From a virus: 54,973 bases of DNA. Each line of letters begins with the position of its first letter. Positions within the stretch are counted from its first letter, which is position 1. The translations under genes and the position numbers were made by a program. The stretch lies in the IMG/VR virus record IMGVR_UViG_3300042691_039569, positions 1-54,973 of that record; one strand, given 5' to 3'. This document shows positions 1 through 7,539 of this stretch, piece by piece. The notes under the pieces were generated by a model, which was not told the origin of the DNA, searched no databases, and saw only the letters and a program-made list of their open reading frames with translations.

Positions 1-2
1 TC

Positions 3-86
3 ACCATAGAGTTCTTCTATGAGCGCCAGTGGCATGAATATACTTATGGATTTTTTTTAATCTCTATAGATATTAAAAAAGGTTAA
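3..86 (+). CDS. C-terminal fragment of an unidentified gene
   Basis: An open frame runs in from the left edge and ends at TAA 84-86, giving 27 residues with many aromatics. The start lies outside the window and no family can be assigned. It is on the same strand as the endonuclease gene that follows. It could also be chance, because the fragment is short. Confidence 0.35.
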   Translation, partial: TIEFFYERQWHEYTYGFFLISIDIKKG

Positions 87-115
87 CTTAACATATTTGT
101 TTTGAGGTCAAACTC

Positions 116-123
116 CATAAATA
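116..123 (+). promoter_or_regulatory. Possible late promoter motif (CATAAATA)
   Basis: CATAAATA ends 5 nt before the ATG at 129, and a second TAAATA overlaps that ATG. It matches the late motif seen before many genes in this window, but the spacing is at the short limit. Confidence 0.4.
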
Positions 124-128
124 TAAAT

Positions 129-1343
129 ATGGGATATTCAAAAGGTAGAAGATTTACAAACGAACAAATAATAGAAGAAGCAAAAAAATATAAAACAAAA
201 AGAGAAATTAAAGCTTTAGATCCGGGACTATTATCAACTGCGCGTAAAAGAAAAATTCCACTTTCCAAATTATTTGAACATATGGTTGATGTGTCTTTTT
301 CAACTCCTCAACTTATGTGTAAATTAATATTAGAAACACTTTTAGAAAAAAAGTGTTTGTATAACACAAGACAAATTATTAAACCTTATGAATTAGACAT
401 TTATTTTGAAGAATATAAACTAGCAATTGAATATAACGGCCATTACTGGCATCAACGAAAAGATGCAATCGAAAGAGATAAAATTAAACAAGATGCATGT
501 AATAAACAAAATATTACACTTGTAAATCTAAATATGAAGTCTAGGAATTGGGAAAATGATGTAAAACAACAAATAATAACAAATTTGTATATTATTAATA
601 ATGTAACAGGTAAAAATATTACACCTGAAAATGTTTTATCAATAGATTGTAAAGAAATATATAAAAATTTACCACCAATTTTAAATTTAGAAAGCGTAAA
701 AGAAAAAATTTCTTTATGTAAAAGTGTTAGAGAATTTAATGATAAATTTCAAAAGGAATACAAATATTTATTAAAAAGTAAACAATTATTTTTATTGGAC
801 AATTTGAGGAAAGTAAAACGTTACCCCCAAACAAAAGAAGAAATAATTGAACTGTGCAAAAAAATAAACAGTTATAATGAATTTGTTTCTAAACATATCA
901 GAGTGTACAATTTATGTATAAAATTAAATGTTTTAAAAGAAGCAACAAAACACATGAAAAAAACTAGGAAAATTTATGAATCATATTCTAATGATGAATT
1001 AATTAATTTTATTCCTAAAAATATTAAAAACACAGCCCAACTTAAAAAAAACAATGCCCCTTTATATTATGAATTATTCCATCGTAATCTTTTAGACACT
1101 TGTGGGCTTTCTCTTCCAGAAAAAAGAAAACTACACTTTGCTCGGAATATAAATTATTTTACAGAAAACGTAATACCTTTAATTGAAAAAGGATTTTCGT
1201 TAAATGAAATAGCAGAACAACAATTATTACCTCTTTCAAGCAGACTTTTAAAAGATATTGTCCACGTATTTGCTGGTGAAAATATTAAGCAAAAAATATT
1301 AGACAATAAAATTCAAAATTATAAAAATAAACAAAAAAATTAA
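129..1343 (+). CDS. Vsr-like (EDxHD-type) homing endonuclease with repeated helical modules
   Basis: 404 aa from ATG 129; a TTG at 102 would add nine residues. Around residues 87-108 is the signature of the Vsr/PD-(D/E)XK-like phage homing nucleases: ELD, then AIEYNGHYWH, then a K/D-rich helix and the strand ITLVNLN. The N-terminus (about 11-52) is a helical module ending in LSKLFEHM. Diverged copies recur in the C-terminal half (for example TKEEIIELCKK...ATKHM and SNDELINF...LLDTCGL), as expected for a modular DNA-binding arm. It would make a site-specific DNA cut that spreads its own gene. It is free-standing, convergent with phoH and overlaps the phoH end by 4 nt. No intron is visible. Very A-rich codon use. 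Confidence 0.7.
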   Translation: MGYSKGRRFTNEQIIEEAKKYKTKREIKALDPGLLSTARKRKIPLSKLFEHMVDVSFSTPQLMCKLILETLLEKKCLYNTRQIIKPYELDIYFEEYKLAIEYNGHYWHQRKDAIERDKIKQDACNKQNITLVNLNMKSRNWENDVKQQIITNLYIINNVTGKNITPENVLSIDCKEIYKNLPPILNLESVKEKISLCKSVREFNDKFQKEYKYLLKSKQLFLLDNLRKVKRYPQTKEEIIELCKKINSYNEFVSKHIRVYNLCIKLNVLKEATKHMKKTRKIYESYSNDELINFIPKNIKNTAQLKKNNAPLYYELFHRNLLDTCGLSLPEKRKLHFARNINYFTENVIPLIEKGFSLNEIAEQQLLPLSSRLLKDIVHVFAGENIKQKILDNKIQNYKNKQKN

Positions 1344-2119
1344 TGTTTACTGTTTGCTATGTGTGGTGGTAGCTGTTTAAATTTTTGTGATATAAATTTA
1401 CAAAAATCAGAACGGACTATATCGTCTTCTGTAAATTCCATACAATAAATCCCTTGTTGTCTTGATTCTTCATTATTAAACAAATCATAAGATTCATTGA
1501 ACCCAGATTTACCATGAGGAAGATCTGATTGATCTGGATCACCACATAAAAATACTTTCGAATATTCACCTATACGTGAAAGAATAAGTAAAATTTCTTT
1601 TCTGCTTAAATTTTGCATTTCATCCACACAAATAAATTTTGCAGCGAAATGCAATCCTCTAGCAAAACTTATAGGACATGAAATAAGTCTTTGATCTTTT
1701 TCAAGGGCGGATATGTGAGCTTTACATAAAAGTTCATTAAATTTGTCTTGAAACGGTGTCATATATACAGAAATTTTCGAATCAATATCACCAGGCAAAT
1801 ATCCTAATTTAGCATCAGAACTTTCAACTGCCGATCTCACCAATATAATATCAGAAACTCTTTTTTTATTGAGGAGTTGCAACCCACAATACATTGCTGT
1901 TAATGTTTTACTGGTACCGGCAGGACCCTTTAAAAACAGAGCTTTCGTGTTTTTATTTAAAAACAATTCTATTATAGTTTTTTGTTTTTCTGACCACGGA
2001 AGTTCACGGATATTTAATTCCAGGGAAATTTTATCTCGTTGAAAAACATACGGAGAAGTGTCTTTAGTAGGTTCGTTGGGTTGAGGTTTAGCTTTAGATG
2101 GTTTTTTAATTTTTTTCAT
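1340..2119 (-). CDS. phoH: PhoH-like P-loop ATPase
   Basis: 259 aa. Walker A GPAGTSKT at residues 65-72, Walker B CVDEMQN at 164-170 and a sensor-like GDPDQSD at 193-199 give the standard PhoH fold, an SF1-helicase-like ATPase core. The about 25-residue N-terminal tail is Lys/Pro-rich and probably disordered. PhoH proteins are common in T4-like marine and freshwater phages; they are linked to nucleic-acid or phosphate-stress metabolism and their exact role in phage is not settled. The gene has its own leader: a late motif at 2200-2207 faces it and a strong hairpin lies just before its start. The overlap with the endonuclease gene at the 3' end is 4 nt. Confidence 0.9.
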   Translation of the reverse strand: MKKIKKPSKAKPQPNEPTKDTSPYVFQRDKISLELNIRELPWSEKQKTIIELFLNKNTKALFLKGPAGTSKTLTAMYCGLQLLNKKRVSDIILVRSAVESSDAKLGYLPGDIDSKISVYMTPFQDKFNELLCKAHISALEKDQRLISCPISFARGLHFAAKFICVDEMQNLSRKEILLILSRIGEYSKVFLCGDPDQSDLPHGKSGFNESYDLFNNEESRQQGIYCMEFTEDDIVRSDFCKFISQKFKQLPPHIANSKH

Positions 2120-2130
2120 GGAATAATAAA

Positions 2131-2155
2131 AAAAGTAGACGAAGAGTCTACTTTT
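2131..2155 (-). terminator. Perfect hairpin with flanking T-runs in the phoH leader
   Basis: AAAAGTAGAC (2131-2140), a 5-nt loop, then GTCTACTTTT (2146-2155): a perfect 10-bp stem. Read on the minus strand it is followed by a T-rich tail, the shape of an intrinsic terminator, only 11 nt before the phoH ATG. Read on the plus strand it is followed by TTTTGAATTTTTT, so it may work both ways. On the minus strand it would act as an attenuator between the 2200-2207 promoter and phoH. Confidence 0.6.
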
Positions 2156-2199
2156 GAATTTTTTAAATAGAATGTTGATACTTTGAATAGCATCGTTAT

Positions 2200-2215
2200 T
2201 ATTTAACGTTAAATA
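2200..2215. promoter_or_regulatory. Palindrome holding two divergent late promoter motifs
   Basis: TATTTAACGTTAAATA is a perfect 16-bp palindrome. It contains GTTAAATA on the plus strand (2208-2215, 7 nt before ATG 2223) and GTTAAATA on the minus strand (2207-2200, facing phoH). Both fit the late motif found across the window. Confidence 0.65.
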
Positions 2216-2222
2216 TCTAATA

Positions 2223-3641
2223 ATGTCACAAGATCATTTTTTATCCAAAGTTTATGAGTCAGTAGTCAATAAAACTGCTACTCCTTCCAATAAACCTCAA
2301 AACCTAAAACAAGCTTACTATCGGGTCATTCTAGAACAGATTAATGAAGATACCGATGTTTTAATGCAGGATAGGGATGCTCAAGGCAAACCCATAGGAG
2401 ACGTTGAAGAGTATAAAATCTCTGATCAATTGGCTAAACAAATCAAATCCAATATTAAAAAAGAAACAGGATTTGCTACCGCGGAAGGCAAAACTAATTT
2501 AAATGAAATTATTAAAAAAGTTTTAATTTCTGGAAATTGGGGCAAGACCGCTGATTTAAATTTCTTGGTAGAAGGAGTCTCAAGTGTCTTTGATAAAGAA
2601 GAATTGATAATAGATAACATTATTAAATATCCTCAACTTATAGAAACCTCTAAAAATCTTTTAAAAGAAAAATTAATAAACAACCCTTCTACTAAAATTA
2701 ATTTGAAAGATTTAATTCCAGATTGGTTTAATAAATTTTTTGAAACGAACAGTGGATTGGGCGTAGTTAATTCTTTATGGAATATAGTCCCTAATACTAA
2801 ACCTTCTTCTGGTCGTGGAGAATTGGCATTGACTATGATTTCTCCTACTAAAAAAGCACCACAAGGAGATTTATTAGTGGATGGTGATTTGATAGAAGTA
2901 AAAGGTAGTAGTGGTACTATGGGAGGAGACAACCATATTATTGATACAGCCAAAGAATTAAATGAAATTTTAGCAGGAGATGTTATGAATCTTAGTTTAG
3001 AAAATCGAAAGAAAAAATTTATCGATGACATTAATAAATTTTCTGAAAAATATTCCGATTTCAAACAAAAACTTATAGAATTAATTCAAGGTAATTCTGA
3101 TGAAGAAGAAGTTAAAAATCTTATTATAGATGGACCACTTACAGAAAAAAGTAAAGAAGGTTTAGTAAAGTCGTATGTTAAATTTTTAGCTATACCTAAA
3201 TTTAATTACAGAGACTCTTTATTGGCATTTTTTAGCAAATATGATTTATTGACCGATGAACAATTAGCAGAAGGAGTTTATGCTGGTAGAAATTACAAAA
3301 AAACTTCTTCACCACAAAGCATCAAAAATAAAATTAAAAGTATTATAACATCAGATAAAAATTTATTTTTTGATAAACAACACAAAAACAAATTTACATA
3401 TAGTTTAGCTTGTTTGATAACCGCTCTTCATGTTTGTTGCTATCAAGAAATTTATAAATTCAAAGGTATAATTTTTGCTAATGATATTAGCAAAGATATG
3501 ATTTATTTAAATTTTGTTGGAGATTCTGTTACCCAAAATTTAGAAACAGTGTATCAATTTTTAAAACAATTTAAACCTGTCATATCATTATCAATGACTC
3601 AAATTCAAAAATCTGCCAATTTGAGTTTTTTCGCAAAATAA
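2223..3641 (+). CDS. PD-(D/E)XK nuclease-like late protein
   Basis: 472 aa. Residues 195-229 carry a PD-(D/E)XK-like core: SGRGE, then after a short gap GDLLVDGDLIEVKGS with E225 and K227, followed by a Gly-rich turn. This order (E, D, ExK) is that of restriction-endonuclease-fold enzymes. The regions on either side are helical and Lys/Asn-rich and match nothing I recognise. A late motif 7 nt upstream of the ATG means it is made with virion proteins, so it may be packaged or act during assembly. Nuclease activity is inferred from the motif alone; it could be a structural protein that keeps the fold. Confidence 0.6.
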   Translation: MSQDHFLSKVYESVVNKTATPSNKPQNLKQAYYRVILEQINEDTDVLMQDRDAQGKPIGDVEEYKISDQLAKQIKSNIKKETGFATAEGKTNLNEIIKKVLISGNWGKTADLNFLVEGVSSVFDKEELIIDNIIKYPQLIETSKNLLKEKLINNPSTKINLKDLIPDWFNKFFETNSGLGVVNSLWNIVPNTKPSSGRGELALTMISPTKKAPQGDLLVDGDLIEVKGSSGTMGGDNHIIDTAKELNEILAGDVMNLSLENRKKKFIDDINKFSEKYSDFKQKLIELIQGNSDEEEVKNLIIDGPLTEKSKEGLVKSYVKFLAIPKFNYRDSLLAFFSKYDLLTDEQLAEGVYAGRNYKKTSSPQSIKNKIKSIITSDKNLFFDKQHKNKFTYSLACLITALHVCCYQEIYKFKGIIFANDISKDMIYLNFVGDSVTQNLETVYQFLKQFKPVISLSMTQIQKSANLSFFAK

Positions 3642-3646
3642 TAAGG

Positions 3647-3675
3647 TTGCTTTAATTTATTAGATTTGCCATACT
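3647..3675 (+). promoter_or_regulatory. Early sigma70-like promoter
   Basis: TTGCTT, 17-nt spacer, CATACT; the -10 box ends 6 nt before the ATG at 3682, leaving almost no leader. Confidence 0.45.
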
Positions 3676-3681
3676 CTCATT

Positions 3682-4212
3682 ATGGCATTCTGTAAATTAT
3701 CTAACTATCACGGTCAAGTCTTCAAGGATATGAATCTCTGGGCTCCTAAAGGGGCTTATGTTTTCGATTCAGAGACTCACGAACCCATAGAGATCCAAGA
3801 AAAGACAGCTTTTTATACGACAGGCAATATGCGTTTGGGTATAGGAAAGTATCGCATTAACATGCTCACACTAAACGGTAAAAAGGTTTATTGCAACAAC
3901 TACATGATGGGAAGCGCCAAAAAGCGTTTTTACGCGCTATGGGAACTCAAAGATAAGCCATATACAGCTGAGGATATATTCGAAAAGTATGGTTATAAGG
4001 TTACACCAGACCATCAACGAGTTAAAAAGTATAAATTGACTGGTAGGGTTAGAGTTAAAAAGACTGCTAAAATTCTTCGAAATCAAGGTCGACTGGAAGA
4101 AGCTAATCGTATTGAAAGGGAATTAGAAGAACACCTTAAAATGGGTAAGCGATATATTTGCCCTATTTGGATGGACTTTAAAACCGAAGAACAGAAAAAA
4201 TCTTTTCATTAA
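3682..4212 (+). CDS. Hypothetical basic phage protein (176 aa)
   Basis: 176 aa with no family I recognise. The N-terminal half (about 1-95) is rich in Tyr, Asn and Gly and looks like a small beta domain. The C-terminal half is basic and helical with a long charged helix (about 125-155, RVRVKKTAKILRNQ... through ERELEEHLK), which could bind nucleic acid. It ends with a single Cys in RYICPIWMDF. It starts a run of short plus-strand genes each with its own promoter-like sequence. Codon use is less A-rich than that of the endonuclease gene. Confidence 0.75.
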   Translation: MAFCKLSNYHGQVFKDMNLWAPKGAYVFDSETHEPIEIQEKTAFYTTGNMRLGIGKYRINMLTLNGKKVYCNNYMMGSAKKRFYALWELKDKPYTAEDIFEKYGYKVTPDHQRVKKYKLTGRVRVKKTAKILRNQGRLEEANRIERELEEHLKMGKRYICPIWMDFKTEEQKKSFH

Positions 4213-4216
4213 AAGC

Positions 4217-4245
4217 GTGACAAAAATTTCAAAATCCTATTTAAT
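4217..4245 (+). promoter_or_regulatory. Early sigma70-like promoter
   Basis: GTGACA, 17-nt spacer, TTTAAT; 9 nt from the -10 box to ATG 4255. Confidence 0.4.
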
Positions 4246-4254
4246 TTATAAAGT

Positions 4255-4593
4255 ATGATTACAAAAGAAACACAAGAACTCGCGCGCGAAGTTAAAGGAA
4301 CAAATATTAAAGTCGTGGTAGATGATCCGGAATGGCAAACCTTGCGTCTTTGGTTGAAAGGCAAGTGGGCTATTCGAGGAAAAGAGTGCGTTCAAAGGAT
4401 GCGAAATTATTTTGAAGTTGATAAAGAGAATCCTTGGAGGGTTCGTCGTCTTTTGAATTATCTCACCTGCTCGGGATTTAGGACAGGAGCCATCAAAGAA
4501 ACCTCTGCAGAAGTTCTTCGAGAAGAGGTTCGAGAAGCTTGGCATAATCTTCTCGGAGAGAATGCTACTTGCCGAATGGGTGGAAAGTTGTAA
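4255..4593 (+). CDS. Hypothetical protein (112 aa)
   Basis: 112 aa, no recognised family. It is mostly helical and rich in Arg, Trp and Glu (LRLWLKGKWAIRGKE, NPWRVRRLLNYL), with two cysteines. The size, charge and position among early genes suggest a small host-interaction or regulatory protein, but nothing in the sequence shows a function. The start is the only ATG close to the upstream promoter-like sequence. Confidence 0.7.
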   Translation: MITKETQELAREVKGTNIKVVVDDPEWQTLRLWLKGKWAIRGKECVQRMRNYFEVDKENPWRVRRLLNYLTCSGFRTGAIKETSAEVLREEVREAWHNLLGENATCRMGGKL

Positions 4594-4601
4594 AAGACCT
4601 C

Positions 4602-4630
4602 TTGACTTTTATCGGAAATAATAGAAATTA
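4602..4630 (+). promoter_or_regulatory. Weak early promoter
   Basis: Good -35 box TTGACT at 4602-4607; the best-spaced -10 (AAATTA, 17 nt on) is poor and ends 8 nt before ATG 4639. Confidence 0.3.
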
Positions 4631-4638
4631 TTTTCTGT

Positions 4639-4800
4639 ATGGATTCCTATACTATTGACCAGCTTCAACGCATCGAAGAAAAATTAGACTTCATTATTAA
4701 AAATGTAGAAATTTCTTCAAAAGAAACTTCACCTGAAGATAAAAATCAAAAATACTTTCCTTGGTATCAAGACCTGAAGTCTTCTAAAGTCACTGTGTGA
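4639..4800 (+). CDS. Small hypothetical protein (53 aa)
   Basis: 53 aa from ATG 4639 to TGA 4800. The N-terminal part reads as a coiled-coil-like helix (IDQLQRIEEKLDFIIKNVE) and the tail as Ser/Lys-rich with PWYQDL. Its stop overlaps the GTG start of the next gene by 4 nt (GTGA), which suggests translational coupling and supports both genes being real. Confidence 0.6.
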   Translation: MDSYTIDQLQRIEEKLDFIIKNVEISSKETSPEDKNQKYFPWYQDLKSSKVTV

Positions 4801-5117
4801 CTGCATTTGAATTTAACGAAGAACTAAAAGAACGTTGTATTCTTTTGGGTGCTACACGCTGTTATACAAAGTATGTAGATAATCCAGAATACAAAAATGC
4901 TCCTTTTTGGTTTAATACTGTTGAACTACCTCTTCACATGCACAAAAATTACATAATGGTAGTTTGTGGTTTGGTGGATAGCTATTTAGAAGAAATGGCA
5001 TTTTGGGGTATTGAAAAACAAGACACTGATGTTTCTATCAACGAAAAAGGAAGATACGTCACTTATTGTTTTTATTACGATAAAGAAACTTTCCACAAAA
5101 TGTTGTGCGACTCGTGA
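4797..5117 (+). CDS. Hypothetical protein (106 aa)
   Basis: 106 aa from GTG 4797, chosen because it overlaps the preceding stop as GTGA. It mixes alpha and beta segments, with several aromatic residues and five cysteines (three in the first 25 residues and in the middle, and one near the C-terminus). No family recognised. Confidence 0.65.
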   Translation: MTAFEFNEELKERCILLGATRCYTKYVDNPEYKNAPFWFNTVELPLHMHKNYIMVVCGLVDSYLEEMAFWGIEKQDTDVSINEKGRYVTYCFYYDKETFHKMLCDS

Positions 5118-5135
5118 TAAATAAAAAGAAAATTT

Positions 5136-5312
5136 ATGTCACTCTCAAAAAATGAAATCGAATGTTTTGTAGACGCAGCTATTGATGATGCAATTCTAGA
5201 AATTTTTAAGAACCAATTTTATTCTTTTAAAGAAATCGAATACGCGGTGGATTACTTGAAAGAAAAAATTCAAGATATGGATCCAGAAGATTTTGAAGAC
5301 TCTGTTGGTTAG
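5136..5312 (+). CDS. Small acidic hypothetical protein (58 aa)
   Basis: 58 aa from ATG 5136 to TAG 5312. Acidic and helical (VDAAIDDAILEIFK, KEIEYAVDYLKEKIQDMD), like many phage small early proteins. It ends the plus-strand run and overlaps the end of the convergent minus-strand gene by 4 nt. Confidence 0.55.
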   Translation: MSLSKNEIECFVDAAIDDAILEIFKNQFYSFKEIEYAVDYLKEKIQDMDPEDFEDSVG

Positions 5313-5845
5313 AGTCCTTTAAGATACTGAGAAGTGTCTGCTGGTTGTTCAGCACCTCCAGGAAGAGCAGAAGGAGTTTCTCCTACTTGAGCTGGTACTT
5401 CTGTTCCTGCAGTAGCTTGTGTTTCTGCTTCTACCTTTTTAGTTTCAAGATAATCTACAATGTCAGAAATAGAAGACTCATCATAGGTGTCTTCAAACAT
5501 TTTAGGTTTCTCGTCTGATTTAGGAGGAACTGAGGCAATTTTAACAACTAAATTATTGACAGATTGGTTTTCGTCACTCTTAGCAGTATCTTTGCCTCCT
5601 CTGAAAACAAATTCAATCTTTTGGGAAATGTTGTTTTTTTCGTCGTTAAAAAGATAATAACCTTTCTTAATCGTTTCCATAGCAATTTTACGAAGGTCTG
5701 ATAATTTATTAGGATCAATTAAATTAGGTTTGCTGCGAAGCTGTTTTAACAAAATGACCACATAATCATAAAAAGAAGGATCATTTCGATCTTCTACATT
5801 AAATTCTTTGAGAAGTTTTGAGTAAACTAGGTTAAATCTTTTCAT
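5309..5845 (-). CDS. Hypothetical late protein (178 aa)
   Basis: 178 aa, no recognised family. Residues 1-100 look like a folded helical/beta domain; from about residue 120 it becomes an acidic, Ala/Pro/Gly-rich tail ending ADTSQYLKGL, a low-complexity style also seen at the portal C-terminus of this phage. A late motif (CATAAATA) 9 nt before the ATG places it with virion or lysis genes. Possibly a minor virion protein. Confidence 0.7.
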   Translation of the reverse strand: MKRFNLVYSKLLKEFNVEDRNDPSFYDYVVILLKQLRSKPNLIDPNKLSDLRKIAMETIKKGYYLFNDEKNNISQKIEFVFRGGKDTAKSDENQSVNNLVVKIASVPPKSDEKPKMFEDTYDESSISDIVDYLETKKVEAETQATAGTEVPAQVGETPSALPGGAEQPADTSQYLKGL

Positions 5846-5854
5846 TGTATATAC

Positions 5855-5862
5855 TATTTATG
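5855..5862 (-). promoter_or_regulatory. Late promoter motif (CATAAATA)
   Basis: CATAAATA on the minus strand, 9 nt before the ATG at 5845. Confidence 0.65.
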
Positions 5863-5988
5863 CTAGCCAAAATTCTTTTTTATATTTTCTTTACTTTTTA
5901 TTTTTTAATCAACCTTCCAGAAATACTTTGGTTGTTAATTCAAAGAGAGTGGATGTATTTTAAAGTAATGGTTAAAGAATTGTTCTAA
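5860..5988 (+). CDS. Possible small membrane protein (42 aa)
   Basis: 42 codons filling the gap between two minus-strand genes. Residues 1-26 are strongly hydrophobic (MLAKILFYIFFTFYFLINLP), then basic and aromatic, a plausible single membrane helix. Its ATG lies inside the minus-strand late motif and there is no ribosome binding site, so it may be chance. Confidence 0.3.
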   Translation: MLAKILFYIFFTFYFLINLPEILWLLIQREWMYFKVMVKELF

Positions 5989-6665
5989 ACAGAAGCTTCA
6001 ATCGCTTGAGCTTCTTTATCTCTTCTAGCAAGAAGACCATCTAATTTTTTTCCAACCCAAAGTCTCTTCATGGAACGAATTTCATTAGCAATGCCTTTAT
6101 AGTCTTTATTGACTACTAAAGGTTTAATATTTTTCATTTCAGCTCGAGATGGTCCTTTAATAGAAGCTCCTCTATTAAAAACTAAACTGACTAAAGCAAT
6201 TTGAGCGCTTTCTTTTAACTGATCTAACCCAGGCCAAAGATCATTGGCCATTTTCCAAAACTTAGGTAAAGTCCATTTTACAAACGCTTCAGAAGCATTG
6301 ACCCAAGATAATTCTATGTGTTGTACTTTAGACAAAGCTTTTTTAGCTTTATCTCCCTTTAGTCCAATAATTTTTTTAATTAAAACATTTTCTTCTGTTG
6401 TGAAGTAATGAGAAAAATAGTTTTCAAATTCTTCCAAAGACATATAACCCAAATCAGCTCCAATACCCATAGTAATACCAGATTCTCCTTTAGGCCATGT
6501 AAGTTTTTTTAAAAACTTTTCGTAATAATTTCTACCCCCAGTTTCAAATTCAATAACAGAGGACCAATCATAATCTAAATAAGTTCTCTTTTTGGGGAGT
6601 ACTTGTATTGATGGTGTATTTTCTTCAAACAAGTATTTTAAACATTTTAAAAGAAATTGTTTCAT
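5985..6665 (-). CDS. Endolysin, pesticin-like muramidase (GH24-like)
   Basis: 226 aa. After an N-terminal stretch of about 35 residues comes the lysozyme-like core: ETGG (E41), then GITMGIGADLGY (T65, D71), matching the Glu-Thr-Asp layout of the pesticin C-terminal/T4-lysozyme-like muramidases. The second half has the family block LVSLVFNRGAS...PSRAEMKNI. It would cut the glycan chain of peptidoglycan at lysis. No signal peptide or SAR segment is clear, so it needs a holin. It lies next to the holin-like genes and starts 1 nt after the following gene's end. Confidence 0.85.
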   Translation of the reverse strand: MKQFLLKCLKYLFEENTPSIQVLPKKRTYLDYDWSSVIEFETGGRNYYEKFLKKLTWPKGESGITMGIGADLGYMSLEEFENYFSHYFTTEENVLIKKIIGLKGDKAKKALSKVQHIELSWVNASEAFVKWTLPKFWKMANDLWPGLDQLKESAQIALVSLVFNRGASIKGPSRAEMKNIKPLVVNKDYKGIANEIRSMKRLWVGKKLDGLLARRDKEAQAIEASV

Positions 6666-6853
6666 TAAAAATCAGCCCCCCCTTTTATTTTAAATTTTAT
6701 TTTACTTAAAGCATCTTCAGTATCTGATGGCATTTTCTTAGCAGAAAACGAAAAAGAAGGTCTAATCGAAAGAAGAAGTCTCAACCAAAATGGTCTATCA
6801 TCTTGTTTAGAACTTGGATTTTTTATGTATTGTGAGTAATCTCGTTCAGGCAT
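6665..6853 (-). CDS. Small hypothetical protein in lysis cassette (62 aa)
   Basis: 62 aa, basic, with a central PFWLRLLLSIRP segment that could be membrane-associated. It lies tightly between the holin-like gene and the endolysin, so a role in lysis is likely by position. No family recognised; spanin-like motifs (lipobox, long coiled coil) are not seen. Confidence 0.6.
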   Translation of the reverse strand: MPERDYSQYIKNPSSKQDDRPFWLRLLLSIRPSFSFSAKKMPSDTEDALSKIKFKIKGGADF

Positions 6854-7150
6854 TTATTCCTTCCCGGAAGAAACTTTTAAATTGGATACGGCCATTTCAA
6901 TAGCGAGATTGATCAATGAAGAAGCTGCATTAATTCCTTCGCTTTTAGCGGCGTCAGAAAGCTTATTAAAAGCTTCTTCTCTTTTTTCAGAATTAGTAAT
7001 GTTGTTATTATTTGCTAACTCTTTAACGATACTGAGAGCTAGAGGAAGAAGGATAGCTAAAGATGCTCCTACTTGTTTTGTAATAAGGGGCCAAATAAAA
7101 TCAATAAAAGATTTCGAGACTCCTAAAATTTTAGATATTAATGTTTTCAT
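6854..7150 (-). CDS. Holin-like membrane protein (98 aa)
   Basis: 98 aa with one clear membrane segment around residues 22-45 (KQVGASLAILLPLALSIVKE), a polar Asn-rich linker and an amphipathic helix (KLSDAAKSEGINAASSLINL). Size, topology and place beside the endolysin fit a class III-like holin or holin-associated protein. The start overlaps the previous stop as ATGA, so the two membrane genes are probably translated together. Confidence 0.6.
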   Translation of the reverse strand: MKTLISKILGVSKSFIDFIWPLITKQVGASLAILLPLALSIVKELANNNNITNSEKREEAFNKLSDAAKSEGINAASSLINLAIEMAVSNLKVSSGKE

Positions 7151-7500
7151 TTTTTTGACTTTGTGGGTTTAACTTTTTCAGAGACGGCTTTTACTGTTTC
7201 TGGTCCAACATATCCGTCAATTCTTACGTTGGCTCCATTTTGATTTAATACTTCTTGCATTTCTTTTCCATACTTCTTTTTAATATTTTCTGGAATTAAA
7301 CCATAAGCATAATCAATAACAACCCAGAGAATACCAGTAAGTACATATTCATTAAGATACATTTCTATTCCAGGTACTTTCTGTGCTAAATAGGCTACGA
7401 CTGCAGCAACTATGCCGGTAGTTGCTTTCATAATTAACGGACCACTTCTTGAAATGGCCATTCTAACTATAAAGGATTCGGCAAATTCAGGAATCTTCAT
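7147..7500 (-). CDS. Membrane protein with peptidoglycan-binding-like tail (holin-like)
   Basis: 117 aa. Two hydrophobic segments (about 20-42 and 50-66) are followed by EMQEVLNQNGANVRIDGYVG, which ends in GPETVKAVSEKV. That is the pattern of PG_binding_1 repeats (LQ..L...G..V..DG..GP.T..AV). A holin-type membrane anchor joined to a cell-wall-binding motif would keep the lysis complex at the wall. First membrane gene of the lysis operon, ATGA-overlapping with the next. Confidence 0.6.
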   Translation of the reverse strand: MKIPEFAESFIVRMAISRSGPLIMKATTGIVAAVVAYLAQKVPGIEMYLNEYVLTGILWVVIDYAYGLIPENIKKKYGKEMQEVLNQNGANVRIDGYVGPETVKAVSEKVKPTKSKK

Positions 7501-7539
7501 ACTAAAATTAATTATGTAAAAAATCCCCCTTTTTATAAA

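Noticed and set aside
4246-4545. Minus-strand frame over 4255-4593
   Set aside because: The plus-strand frame has a promoter and better protein-like composition; the minus one is its complement.
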